This document shows, one piece after another, positions 53,622 to 62,319 of a stretch of 64,000 nt of DNA. The DNA lies in the NCBI GenBank assembly GCA_041674745.1, contig JBAYVD010000013.1, forward strand, positions 56,846-120,845, read 5' to 3'. The DNA is from UBA2040 sp041674745 (lineage in GTDB: Bacteria; Bacteroidota; Bacteroidia; Flavobacteriales_D; Crocinitomicaceae). Made by a program: the position numbers and the translations under genes. The notes under the pieces were generated by a model that saw only the letters and a list, made by a program, of their open reading frames with translations, did no database searches and had not been told where the DNA came from. How positions within the stretch are numbered: the stretch's first letter is position 1; each line of letters begins with the position of its first letter.

Positions 53622-54780
53622 CGGGTGACTTTCTGAAAATAGAAATCAAGGCAAAGCTAACACCGGTAGTTGCAATGAAAGCACCGATGGAAAACAGGAT
53701 GGCGCCGATGAAATATTGTTTGAGGTTTTGCTGTACAGCACTGCTGGTAAAATCAAGTAAATCTGAAAATTCCACGGAACCAAAACCAAAAAGGGAACCG
53801 GTCAAAAGGCTCACATAAATGATAAAAGGAATCATCGGTGGAATGGAAATGTTCGCCGCAGTAATGAAAAGTACTTTGTTCAATCGAAAGAAAACCGCCA
53901 AAGGAATTCCGATCAGCAACTGAAAACCCCAAATAGGAAAAATCCCCATAAATACACCGAATCCAATGGAAAGGGCTTTGCTTAAATTGCTTTCGTCTGG
54001 TTTGATGGCTTCTTGCTTTATTTTTTTAAACGTATCTTTTGAAAAGAGTTTTTTGGGATAAAAATACAGCAGTGCGCCCACAACCAAAACGCTGTTTAAA
54101 ACACTGATTCTGAAAAAGTCGCGACCAGGACGGAAATGCGACACACGTTCTTCAGGATCGTATTTCACCTCAATCGAAACAGGAACAAAGCGCACGAATT
54201 TCCAAGCCAAGCGAACAATCACTTCAATTTCCAATTCAAATTTCCGTGTGAGCAGATGCATTTTCCGCAACGGTTGAAGTGGATAAATTCGGAAACCGGT
54301 TTGGGTGTCCGGAAGGGTAATCCACGTTTCTATTTTGAACCAAAAATTGGAGAATTTATTGCCAAATGAACTTTTTTGTGGGACGCCTTCTTGCTCCATA
54401 TTTCGGGAACCCATGATCACAGCGCCTTTGTTCAGATAGGCCTGCTCAATCATTTTTGGGATATCGGAAGCGAAATGCTGTCCATCCGAATCGAAAGTTA
54501 GCGCATTTTCAAAACCCAATTCAAAGGCTTTTTTAAACCCTTTTCGCAAGGCAACTCCTTTGCCAGAATTCACCTCATTTTTGAGGATCAATATGGAATT
54601 TTCAAATTCTTGGAGTATGCTTTTTGTGGTATCCGTGGAGCCATCATTTACGACAATTACTCGATTGGCAGGAACGACCTCAAGAACAGAGAGAATCACT
54701 CGCTTGAGCGTTTTCTCGTTGTTGTATGTCGGAATGATCACACAACCCTGAATATCTGAAAGTATCGGCTTTGAATTCAT
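53611..54780 (-). CDS. Family 2 glycosyltransferase fused to DUF2062 membrane domain
   Basis: This is a 389-residue protein. Residues about 10-230 form a GT-A glycosyltransferase like dolichyl-phosphate mannose synthase, with TYNNEKTL, VVNDGSTD and the DxD-type FDSDGQH. Residues about 255-385 are a DUF2062 domain with several transmembrane helices (SIGFGVFMGIFPIWGFQLLIG). It is the only minus-strand gene between the two plus operons. It may glycosylate a lipid carrier or the pigment. The ATG at 54778-54780 is preferred over a GTG two codons upstream, and a perfect TAATTTTG box lies 8 bases before it. Confidence 0.94.
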   Translation of the reverse strand: MNSKPILSDIQGCVIIPTYNNEKTLKRVILSVLEVVPANRVIVVNDGSTDTTKSILQEFENSILILKNEVNSGKGVALRKGFKKAFELGFENALTFDSDGQHFASDIPKMIEQAYLNKGAVIMGSRNMEQEGVPQKSSFGNKFSNFWFKIETWITLPDTQTGFRIYPLQPLRKMHLLTRKFELEIEVIVRLAWKFVRFVPVSIEVKYDPEERVSHFRPGRDFFRISVLNSVLVVGALLYFYPKKLFSKDTFKKIKQEAIKPDESNLSKALSIGFGVFMGIFPIWGFQLLIGIPLAVFFRLNKVLFITAANISIPPMIPFIIYVSLLTGSLFGFGSVEFSDLLDFTSSAVQQNLKQYFIGAILFSIGAFIATTGVSFALISIFRKSPVKG

Positions 54781-54788
54781 TTGCACTA

Positions 54789-54796
54789 CAAAATTA
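54789..54796 (-). promoter_or_regulatory. Candidate -7 box for the GT2-DUF2062 gene
   Basis: The minus strand reads TAATTTTG, an exact TAnnTTTG match 8 bases from the ATG. Confidence 0.45.
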
Positions 54797-54837
54797 AGAG
54801 CCGGAATGAATAAAATGGAATAAAAACGAAAAACTTG

Positions 54838-54868
54838 TTGCGAAAGACGTCTATTTTAGTGACTTTTG
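54838..54868 (+). promoter_or_regulatory. Candidate promoter of the second plus-strand operon (darA-darB-ABC)
   Basis: TTG (54838-54840) is followed after 20 bases by GACTTTTG (54861-54868), one mismatch from TAnnTTTG. The first ATG of the operon is 18 bases downstream. Confidence 0.45.
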
Positions 54869-54886
54869 TCAAGATTTTTACCTATC

Positions 54887-55330
54887 ATGAAAAACTTTCT
54901 TTTTGTCGTAGCTTTTTTGACCCTATCCTTTTCAAAATCGGAGTATTATACGATTATTGCTGGAGAGAATATTGCGGCTGTAACAGCTATGATAGATCGA
55001 TTAGAAAACACCACCACAAGTGACAAAAATGCCTACCGAGGAGCGTTGTTGATGAAAAAAGCCGGGTATCAAAAAACGCCCAAAGACAAATTGAGCTTGT
55101 TCAAGCAAGGAAGATTGCTTTTGGAAAAAGAAATTGAAACCAATTCAAAAAATACAGAATATCATTTTCTACGGTTGATTATCCAAGAAAATGCACCAAA
55201 AATGTTGAAATACAATACCAACATTGTTGAAGATGCAGCATGGGTGAAAAAACATTACACAGAGGTGAATTCAGATGTCCGATCGGCGATAGTGAATTAT
55301 TCGAAAACTTCTGTAAATCTAAAACTGTAG
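54887..55330 (+). CDS. Small exported protein of unknown function
   Basis: This is a 147-residue protein. It starts MKNFLFVVAFLTLSFSKS, a signal peptide without a lipobox, so the protein is probably periplasmic. The mature part is helical with regular hydrophobic spacing (ALLMKKAGYQ, LLEKEIETNSKNTEYHFLRLIIQE), reminiscent of TPR-like repeats. A TTG seven codons upstream was rejected. It is the first gene of the darA-darB operon, 9 bases before darA. The function is unknown; such a small exported protein recurs in this kind of cluster. Confidence 0.8.
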   Translation: MKNFLFVVAFLTLSFSKSEYYTIIAGENIAAVTAMIDRLENTTTSDKNAYRGALLMKKAGYQKTPKDKLSLFKQGRLLLEKEIETNSKNTEYHFLRLIIQENAPKMLKYNTNIVEDAAWVKKHYTEVNSDVRSAIVNYSKTSVNLKL

Positions 55331-55339
55331 TTATTTGCA

Positions 55340-56248
55340 ATGAAAATTCTGGTAATTTCTTATTCCCAATCGGGACAGCTTTCCTCGATTTTGAAAAATT
55401 TCATTTCACCAGTCGGTGGTGATATAGATTACGTGACGATTCAAACGAAACCAACCTTTGATTTTCCGTGGACATCCGATCGTTTTTTTAACGCCATGCC
55501 AGAAACGGTTTTGGAAATTCCTTGTGCGTTAGACCCCATTGTTTTTAAACATGAAAAATACGATTTAATTATTTTGGGATACCAGCCTTGGTTTTTGTCA
55601 CCGTCCCTTCCTACAACGGCTTTGTTGCGAGAAGAGGCGTTTCTTTCTCGAGTAAAAGATACAAAGGTTGTAACCGTGATTGGTGCACGGAATATGTGGT
55701 TGAATTCCCAAGAGAGAATCAAACAACAGATCTCCCATGCAGGAGGAGAACTAGTTGGAAATGTGCCCTTCATCGATCGAAATAACAATATTATTAGTGC
55801 TTTTACCATCTTGCATTGGATGTTGACAGGCCGAAAAGATAGAAAATACGGATTTTTCCCAAAACCAGGGGTGAGTGATAAAGACATTGAAGAAGCATCT
55901 GTATTTGGCGAATTGCTCCTACAATCCATTCAAGTGAATGATTACAGTGACTACCAAAAGAAGGTGCTTTTGACCAATCGTGTGAACATTGGTACCGATA
56001 TTTTGTTTATCGAAGGTAGAGCAAAAAAACTATTTAACATTTGGGCGAATTTAATTGTTCGCAAAGGAACCACTGAAAGCAAACGGAAGCTATGGGTAAA
56101 CCTGTACAAATATTATTTGATTATCGCTTTGTTTGTAGTGGCGCCAATCGTTTTAACATTTTATTCCGTATTGATTCGACCGTTTACCCAAGCGTCAATC
56201 AAGAGAAAAAAAGAGTATTTTTGTAGTGTGAATCTGAGAAATAAATGA
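55340..56248 (+). CDS. darA: DarA-like dialkylresorcinol-forming enzyme (flavodoxin-like fold)
   Basis: This is a 302-residue protein with a flavodoxin-like N-terminus (ILVISYSQSGQLSSIL) and a second element VVTVIGARNMWLNSQE near residue 110. A hydrophobic helix lies near residues 255-277 (YYLIIALFVVAPIVLTFYSVL), so it is likely membrane-attached. It matches by recognition the protein annotated as dialkylresorcinol condensing enzyme in Bacteroidota. Together with DarB, DarA turns two acyl precursors into the aromatic dialkylresorcinol. It overlaps the KAS III gene by 4 bases (ATGA), the expected darA-darB order. Confidence 0.85.
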   Translation: MKILVISYSQSGQLSSILKNFISPVGGDIDYVTIQTKPTFDFPWTSDRFFNAMPETVLEIPCALDPIVFKHEKYDLIILGYQPWFLSPSLPTTALLREEAFLSRVKDTKVVTVIGARNMWLNSQERIKQQISHAGGELVGNVPFIDRNNNIISAFTILHWMLTGRKDRKYGFFPKPGVSDKDIEEASVFGELLLQSIQVNDYSDYQKKVLLTNRVNIGTDILFIEGRAKKLFNIWANLIVRKGTTESKRKLWVNLYKYYLIIALFVVAPIVLTFYSVLIRPFTQASIKRKKEYFCSVNLRNK

Positions 56249-57393
56249 GTTTAAAAGAGGTTTTTATAACACGAACATCTTCCTATTTGCCCAATGATCC
56301 TGTTGCCAATGATCAGATGGAAAGTTTTTTAGGATTGATTAATGAGCAAGCATCCAAAATGAAAGGAATTGTCCTGCGCAATAACGGAATTAAAAACCGC
56401 TATTATGCAATGGACAAAGAAGGCAAGTTGACACACACCAATGCTGAATTGGCGGCTGTTTCCATCAAGAAATTATTTGAAAAAAATCCAAGTGAAATAG
56501 AAGAAATTCAACTGTTGAGTTGTGGAACTTCGTCACCAGATCAATTGATGCCTTCCCATGGAAATGAAGTGCATGGAAAACTACCAGAATCTAAAAATAT
56601 TGAAGTGATTTCTCCAGCAGGAAACTGTTGTTCAGGAATGCATGCGTTGAAATTCAATTACTTATCTATAAAATCAGGAGAGACAACAAAATCGGTTTCA
56701 TCCGCCTCAGAGCGTTTGTCAAGAGTGATGCATTCAGATACCTTTAACCTAGAGGTGGACCGAAAAGTGGAAATGGAAGAAAATCCGTTTATCGCCTTTG
56801 AGAAAGATTTTTTACGTTGGATGTTATCAGATGGTTCGGCAGCGTTTCTGCTTGAAAACAAGAAAAATGAAAACGGTATTTCGCTCCGTATTGATTGGAT
56901 TGAAAGTATGTCGTTCGCCAATCAAATTGAAGCGTGCATGTACATGGCCTGTGAGAAATTGGAAAATGGTGATCTGAAAAGTTACAAGGATTACACCGGT
57001 AGCGAAATTTTGGATTACTCCATTTTAAGTGTGAAACAAGATGTGAAATTATTGAGTAAACACATTGTTTCGCTGGGCTTCAAAGGATTGAAAAGTATTT
57101 TCGAGTCGAGAGGATTGACAGCAGACGATGTAACGTATTTCTTACCGCACATGTCGAGCTATTTCTTCGAAGATAAAATATACAACGAACTTAGAGAAAA
57201 TGGAATGGAGATTCCGAAAGAACGGTGGTACTCCAATTTGCGTGATACAGGAAATGTCGGAGCAGCATCCATCTACATGATGGTGGACGATCTTTGGGCC
57301 TCTGGAAACTTAAAAGTAGGTGAAACCATTTTACTGGCTGTTCCAGAAAGTGCTCGCTTTTCGTATGTTTTTGCTTTTTTAACCGTTTGCTAA
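56245..57393 (+). CDS. darB: DarB-like beta-ketoacyl-ACP synthase III
   Basis: This 382-residue KAS III-fold enzyme has the nucleophile Cys129 in GNCCSGMHAL (Cys128 is a neighbour), His in YFLPHMSSYFF near residue 300 and Asn in DTGNVGAAS near residue 333, the Cys-His-Asn triad of FabH-type enzymes. In the dialkylresorcinol pathway DarB condenses a beta-keto acyl chain with a second acyl unit before DarA aromatises it. The ATGA overlap with darA supports this over a housekeeping FabH. Confidence 0.92.
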   Translation: MSLKEVFITRTSSYLPNDPVANDQMESFLGLINEQASKMKGIVLRNNGIKNRYYAMDKEGKLTHTNAELAAVSIKKLFEKNPSEIEEIQLLSCGTSSPDQLMPSHGNEVHGKLPESKNIEVISPAGNCCSGMHALKFNYLSIKSGETTKSVSSASERLSRVMHSDTFNLEVDRKVEMEENPFIAFEKDFLRWMLSDGSAAFLLENKKNENGISLRIDWIESMSFANQIEACMYMACEKLENGDLKSYKDYTGSEILDYSILSVKQDVKLLSKHIVSLGFKGLKSIFESRGLTADDVTYFLPHMSSYFFEDKIYNELRENGMEIPKERWYSNLRDTGNVGAASIYMMVDDLWASGNLKVGETILLAVPESARFSYVFAFLTVC

Positions 57394-57394
57394 G

Positions 57395-57793
57395 ATGAAA
57401 AAATCCGAACTTCCTCAAGATGCTGGGCATTTGGCAAACTTCACAAGAGAAGTCTGCTATGTTAAAAATGAGGAAGGGAAATATCAAGCCGAATTAAGCG
57501 TGGGTTGGGAAGTGAAAAGTGATGCTTTGGACAATGCTTGGGGTGATATTGAAGACAGAATTAAGGAAGCGAGAACCGATGTTAAAAACGGAAAGTTGAG
57601 TCCAATTGCCTATTTTATGGAATTGGAATTGATGGATTTTGTGGTGCTCTCGGGTCATACTGGTTTCTGGAAATGGAGCATCAAGCGACACAGGAAGCCA
57701 GCCGTATTCGCAAAATTAAGCGATAAAAAATTATTGAAATATGCGGATGCTTTTAGCATAACGCTCGAAGAACTAAAAAAACCAAATATTTAG
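57395..57793 (+). CDS. Conserved protein of unknown function, flexirubin cluster
   Basis: This 132-residue soluble protein is helical in its C-terminal half. It contains WEVKSDALDNAWGDIEDRI near residue 33 and FVVLSGHTGFWKWSIKRH near residue 81. No signal peptide, no membrane segment and no recognised domain. One base separates it from the darB stop and 3 bases from the next gene. The repeated Trp, His and Lys/Arg residues near the middle could bind an aromatic or acidic ligand. Function is not known. Confidence 0.85.
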   Translation: MKKSELPQDAGHLANFTREVCYVKNEEGKYQAELSVGWEVKSDALDNAWGDIEDRIKEARTDVKNGKLSPIAYFMELELMDFVVLSGHTGFWKWSIKRHRKPAVFAKLSDKKLLKYADAFSITLEELKKPNI

Positions 57794-57796
57794 TCT

Positions 57797-58804
57797 GTGT
57801 CAGAATTCATTCACAATCAAGCGGCCCATTGCGAAAATGGAGTTACGGTCAGCCTTTTAAAGCACAATGGCGTTGACTTTATGACCGAACCACTTGCATT
57901 TGGCATCGGCTCTGGTTTGTTCTATATTCACATTCCGTTCATGACGGTTAACAATGGCCCAGCTATTTCTTTCCGAACTATGCCAGGTGCTATTTTCAAA
58001 CGAACGTGTAAAGCTTTGGGCGTCAAAATGGAAAGCCGCAAGTTCAAGTCACACGACGAAGCACAAAAGGTGTTGGACAATCTCTTACAACGAGGTATTC
58101 CAGTCGGTTGTCAGGTAGGCGTGTTTCATTTAATTTACTTTCCCAAAGCGTATCGATTTCATTTCAATGCACACAATTTGATTGTTTTCGGAGAAGAGGA
58201 TGGAAAGTACCTGATCAGTGACCCAATTATGGAAACGACTACAACACTTTTGCCGGATGAACTAGAAAAAGTTCGGTTTGCAAAAGGCGCTTTGGCACCG
58301 AAAGGTCGAATCAATTATGCGTTGTCTGCCGCAGCTATTTCGAATGCGCAATTGCGCAGCGCGATCAAGTCAGGAATCAAACGGAATTGCAGAGATATGT
58401 TGCACATACCTGGCAATATAGCCGGCGTAAAAGGCATCAATTACACGGCGAAAAAAATCGAAGGTTGGCGAGATAAATTGGGCGAGAAACAAGCGGCTTT
58501 GCACCTCGGACAAATTGTGAGAATGCAAGAAGAAATCGGTACCGGTGGTGGTGGATTTCGATTCTTGTACGCGGCATTTTTAGACCAAGCCAGCGAAATA
58601 ATGAACAACGATAAATTGCTGCTCGTTTCTGATAAAATAAGCAAAGCAGGCGATTTATGGAGAGATTCAGCCTTGCAAATGTCCGGTATTTTCAAAGGCA
58701 GATTGAATAGCCAAAAAGATTACATCGATAGCGCCAATTTAATGAGAGAGATTAGCGCTGTAGAGAAAGATGCCTTTCAACAACTTTCAAAAATAAAGCT
58801 GTAA
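57797..58804 (+). CDS. BtrH-like acyltransferase (BtrH N-terminal domain plus DUF4872)
   Basis: This is a 335-residue protein. The N-terminal half has a papain/C39-like layout with Cys12 (AAHCENGVTV), His126 (FNAHNLIVFG) and Asp142 (LISDP) in the order of a Cys-His-Asp triad, as in BtrH, which moves an acyl group from ACP to an amine. The rest fits DUF4872. In the pigment pathway it could move the polyene from ACP onto the resorcinol hydroxyl, forming the ester. The start is a GTG at 57797; no ATG precedes the conserved Cys. It is encoded just after the darA-darB block. Confidence 0.85.
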   Translation: MSEFIHNQAAHCENGVTVSLLKHNGVDFMTEPLAFGIGSGLFYIHIPFMTVNNGPAISFRTMPGAIFKRTCKALGVKMESRKFKSHDEAQKVLDNLLQRGIPVGCQVGVFHLIYFPKAYRFHFNAHNLIVFGEEDGKYLISDPIMETTTTLLPDELEKVRFAKGALAPKGRINYALSAAAISNAQLRSAIKSGIKRNCRDMLHIPGNIAGVKGINYTAKKIEGWRDKLGEKQAALHLGQIVRMQEEIGTGGGGFRFLYAAFLDQASEIMNNDKLLLVSDKISKAGDLWRDSALQMSGIFKGRLNSQKDYIDSANLMREISAVEKDAFQQLSKIKL

Positions 58805-58811
58805 GTCCAGA

Positions 58812-59558
58812 ATGGAAAATCCAATTATAGAAGTTGAAGGGGTTATAAAATATTACGGAAATTCAAAAGAACCGAGTTTGAATGGAATCAATTTGTCCAT
58901 TTATGCTGGTGAAAAATTTGGAATTTTCGGACCCAACGGAGCCGGGAAAACAACTTTGATTTCAATACTTTGTGATATTTTACAACCAACAGAAGGTAGC
59001 GTAAAATATACAGTTGAGAACCAACCTTTGTCCGTTGCAGACATACTTCCTCAAATTGGTTTTGTGCCGCAAGATTTTGCCTTTTACGCAGAACTAACAG
59101 CCAAGCAAAACCTTCACTTTTTTGGTGGTGTGTATGGTTTGGAAAAAGAGGTGTGCAAGGAAAGAACGGATTCACTTTTGAAAACTTTAGGGTTGGATCA
59201 TGTTGCGAATAAGCGCGTGAAAACCTTTTCTGGCGGCATGAAGCGCAGAATTAATTTAGCCATTGGCTTGATTCACGAGCCAAAGATTGTTTTTCTCGAT
59301 GAACCTACAGTAGGCGTAGATGTGCAAAGCAAAATGTCTATTATTCAATTACTGGAGGATTTGAACGCAAAAGGAACCACATTGATTTATACCTCTCACC
59401 ATTTGCGCGAAGCAGAAGATTTTTGCTCACGTGTGGCTTTGATGGACCATGGAAAAATAATTGCAGTCAACACGGTGCCAGAATTGTTGGTAGAGCACAA
59501 GGTGGCAAACATGGAAGAATTGATGATTAATTTAACGGGTAAACAATTAAGAGATTGA
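58812..59558 (+). CDS. ABC transporter ATP-binding protein
   Basis: This 248-residue ATPase has Walker A GPNGAGKTT near residue 41, the Q-loop FVPQDFAF, the signature FSGGMKRRIN near residue 137, Walker B VFLDEPTVGVD near 159 and the H-loop TSHHLREAE. It drives the permease encoded directly downstream (1-base overlap). It resembles the ABC-2 type exporters of lipids and antibiotics, so it likely exports the pigment or its resorcinol part across the inner membrane. Confidence 0.95.
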   Translation: MENPIIEVEGVIKYYGNSKEPSLNGINLSIYAGEKFGIFGPNGAGKTTLISILCDILQPTEGSVKYTVENQPLSVADILPQIGFVPQDFAFYAELTAKQNLHFFGGVYGLEKEVCKERTDSLLKTLGLDHVANKRVKTFSGGMKRRINLAIGLIHEPKIVFLDEPTVGVDVQSKMSIIQLLEDLNAKGTTLIYTSHHLREAEDFCSRVALMDHGKIIAVNTVPELLVEHKVANMEELMINLTGKQLRD

Positions 59559-60844
59559 TGAAGAAATTACTCGTTTCGTTGAAGAAAGAATTGTTGTTGC
59601 TCGTGAGTGACAAAATGGGATTGTTACTGATGTATTTGATGCCCTTGGTATTAGTTTTCATCATAACCTTGGTTCAAAATAGTGCCTTTAAATTGGTCAA
59701 TGAAAACCGCTTGGAAATGTTGATTATCAATCATGATGAAGGCACCATTGGTGATTCGTTGATTGGTCACTTAAAGCATTCAGGAGATTTCAATGTGGAA
59801 GTTTTAAACCAATTGGATTTGAGTAAACTGAAAAAAGAAACATTGGATCGTCGGAAATTGATTTCCATTTATATACCGAAAGATTTTAGCAAAGGAATTC
59901 ATGAAAACTCCAAGCGACTTTCCAATCTTTTATTGACTGAATTTGGCGTGGTGGATGCTGAAAAAACAACGAGTATCAAAGGATCTACTTCTCAAATTGA
60001 TTATTTCTTCGATCCTATTTTACAAGAAAATTTCCGTCTTTCCATTCTCACAGGTGTGCACACCATTATTGCTGGAATTGAGAACGAGGATATGATTCGT
60101 TACCTGTTTTTAGACATGGGTTACGATGAAATTCCGCCACACATTAAAAATGAGTTGATGGCTCGACAAATGCCACTGAATCCTGTACAAATAGGAGATG
60201 GGGCAGATGAAACGTTAAAAGTACCGAACTCTTCTCAACACAACGTGCCAGCTTGGTCCATCTTTGCCATGTTTTTCATGGTGATTTCATTGAGTGGAAA
60301 TGTCGTGAAAGAAAGATTATCGGGAAGTTTTATTCGACTTCAAACGATTCCTTCCGCATTTTTGATGACAATATTTAGTAAGATTTTGGTTTATTTATTT
60401 GTTGCGTTGACGCAGTTAGGTATTATGTTTAGCATTGGTATTTTAGTTTTTCCACACATTGATCTTCCAGGCCTAGAATTACCCGACAACATGCTGGGAT
60501 TGATGGTGATTTCCTTGCTTTCAGCCATGGCAGCGATTAGCTATTCATTGCTAATTGGTGTGTATGCGAAAACACAAGAACAAGCCGGTGGATTTGGGGC
60601 CATTTCCATCATGATTTTTGCAGCCATTGGCGGGATTTGGGTGCCTTCTTTTATTATGCCGGAATACATGCAATCGATTGGGAAAATCTCCCCGTTGCAC
60701 TGGTGTATAGAAGGTTTTTATTCGCTATTTCTAAAAAATGGTACGTGGACAGAATTGTCGGGGTCCATTGTTTATTTATTATTGTTTATTTTTATCTGCC
60801 AAGTATTGACCTACTTGAAACTGAGAATTCAAAATTATATATAG
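59558..60844 (+). CDS. ABC-2 type transporter permease
   Basis: This is a 428-residue membrane protein with one N-terminal transmembrane helix, a large extracytoplasmic domain (about 50-230) and five or six helices in the C-terminal half, the layout of ABC-2 permeases such as YhaP/DrrB-like exporters. The start is the ATG of a TGATG junction with the ATPase gene. A preceding TTG one codon upstream was rejected. It lies 7 bases before the third ACP gene. Confidence 0.94.
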   Translation: MKKLLVSLKKELLLLVSDKMGLLLMYLMPLVLVFIITLVQNSAFKLVNENRLEMLIINHDEGTIGDSLIGHLKHSGDFNVEVLNQLDLSKLKKETLDRRKLISIYIPKDFSKGIHENSKRLSNLLLTEFGVVDAEKTTSIKGSTSQIDYFFDPILQENFRLSILTGVHTIIAGIENEDMIRYLFLDMGYDEIPPHIKNELMARQMPLNPVQIGDGADETLKVPNSSQHNVPAWSIFAMFFMVISLSGNVVKERLSGSFIRLQTIPSAFLMTIFSKILVYLFVALTQLGIMFSIGILVFPHIDLPGLELPDNMLGLMVISLLSAMAAISYSLLIGVYAKTQEQAGGFGAISIMIFAAIGGIWVPSFIMPEYMQSIGKISPLHWCIEGFYSLFLKNGTWTELSGSIVYLLLFIFICQVLTYLKLRIQNYI

Positions 60845-60851
60845 TTCAGCT

Positions 60852-61115
60852 ATGACAAAAGAAGAAGTTACACTAGAATTTAAAACACACCTGATTCAAT
60901 ATTTGAACCTGTTGGATGTTTCGGTGGATCAAATTAAAGATGATGAGCCACTTTTTGGAGGTGACTTGGGTTTGGATTCAATTGATTCTGTCGAATTAAT
61001 TGTTTTATTGGATCGTGAATATGGTATCAAAATTAAAAATCCAGCTGATGGTCGACAAATTTTAGTGGACGTCAACACCATTGTGGATTACATCGAAGCG
61101 AATAGAACGAAATAA
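60852..61115 (+). CDS. Acyl carrier protein (third; module B)
   Basis: This 87-residue carrier has Ser in LGLDSIDSVEL (about Ser42). It is close to the carrier at 49534 (shared PLFG, LGLDSID, IVLLD, YGIKI). It is followed after 7 bases by a KS and then a CLF, the same order as the earlier module. Confidence 0.95.
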   Translation: MTKEEVTLEFKTHLIQYLNLLDVSVDQIKDDEPLFGGDLGLDSIDSVELIVLLDREYGIKIKNPADGRQILVDVNTIVDYIEANRTK

Positions 61116-61122
61116 AAGCATC

Positions 61123-62319
61123 ATGAAGCCAAAGGTATTTGTCACAGGTATGGGTGCAGTATCGGCAATTGGCACCAATGTAGCAGAGCATTTACACGCC
61201 TTGCGAATGGGAAAGTCGGGTATTGGCAAAGCCAAGTATTTTGTGTCAAAATATACCGAATCCTTGCTTTTTGGTGAAGTACCATTCACAAATGAAGAAT
61301 TGAAGATTCGAAATGGGGTAGAGGAAAAGGTTGATTTTTCAAGAACCACCTTGTTGGCCATCCAAGCGTTTCGTGAAGCGGTTCAAGATGCAGATTTGTC
61401 TGCTGAGCAAATTTCAAATAGCCGAACGGGATTTATTTCCTCTTCTACCGTAGGTGGCATGTGCAACACGGATGAATTGTATTCCGATGCCAATTTGAGT
61501 GGTGAACCATCACACTATTTGAGATCCTATGAAAGTTCAGACCATACATTGCGCATCCTAAAGTTGTTTCAAATGAAAGGCTTGTCGGATACGATTAACA
61601 CTGCTTGCTCTTCTTCTGCAAACGCTATTTATTTGGGGGCTCGATTGATTCAATCGGGAAGAGCCGACCGTGTGATTGTTGGAGGCACAGATAGCTTGGC
61701 AAAATACACCGTGAATGGTTTTAATTCCTTGATGATTTTAAGCGACGAAGCCTGCCAGCCATTTGATGTAAATCGAAAAGGGTTGAATCTTGGAGAAGGC
61801 GCCGCCTATTTGGTCTTGGAATCGGAAGCAATTTGTAAAGGGAAAAAACGATATGCTGAGGTAACGGGTTTTGGCAATTCCAACGATGCATTTCATCCTT
61901 CCGCAACCTCTGAAGATGCACGTGGCCCCAAACTGGCCATTCAACGTGCGTTGAAAGAAGCAAAATTGAAACCAGAAGACATAGACTATATCAATGCGCA
62001 TGGTACAGGAACCTTGAACAATGATACCACCGAAACACATGCATTTAGTCAATTGTTTGCCGAGGTTCCGCCGTACAATTCTACAAAATCCTACACAGGT
62101 CATACTTTGGCTGCCTCCGGAGGATTAGAAGCAGTATTCTCTATTTTAAGTTTAGTCAACAATGAATTGTATCCGTCACTTCGCTGTGATAATCCAATTC
62201 AAGAATATGCATCGAAACCCATTGCTGAATTCAGCAAAAAGAAGATTCGAAATGTATTAAGTAATTCATTTGGTTTTGGTGGGAATTGTACCTCCTTAAT
62301 TTTTTCGGCATGTATATAA
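61123..62319 (+). CDS. Beta-ketoacyl-ACP synthase (module B)
   Basis: This 398-residue condensing enzyme has Cys162 in NTACSSSANAI, His in NAHGTGTLNND near residue 290 and His in YTGHTLAASGG near residue 327. It shares the YTGHTLAA segment and general layout with the module A enzyme at 49794. The ATG at 61123 is preferred over a TTG 14 codons upstream lying inside the ACP gene. The CLF gene overlaps its end by 10 bases. Confidence 0.95.
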   Translation: MKPKVFVTGMGAVSAIGTNVAEHLHALRMGKSGIGKAKYFVSKYTESLLFGEVPFTNEELKIRNGVEEKVDFSRTTLLAIQAFREAVQDADLSAEQISNSRTGFISSSTVGGMCNTDELYSDANLSGEPSHYLRSYESSDHTLRILKLFQMKGLSDTINTACSSSANAIYLGARLIQSGRADRVIVGGTDSLAKYTVNGFNSLMILSDEACQPFDVNRKGLNLGEGAAYLVLESEAICKGKKRYAEVTGFGNSNDAFHPSATSEDARGPKLAIQRALKEAKLKPEDIDYINAHGTGTLNNDTTETHAFSQLFAEVPPYNSTKSYTGHTLAASGGLEAVFSILSLVNNELYPSLRCDNPIQEYASKPIAEFSKKKIRNVLSNSFGFGGNCTSLIFSACI

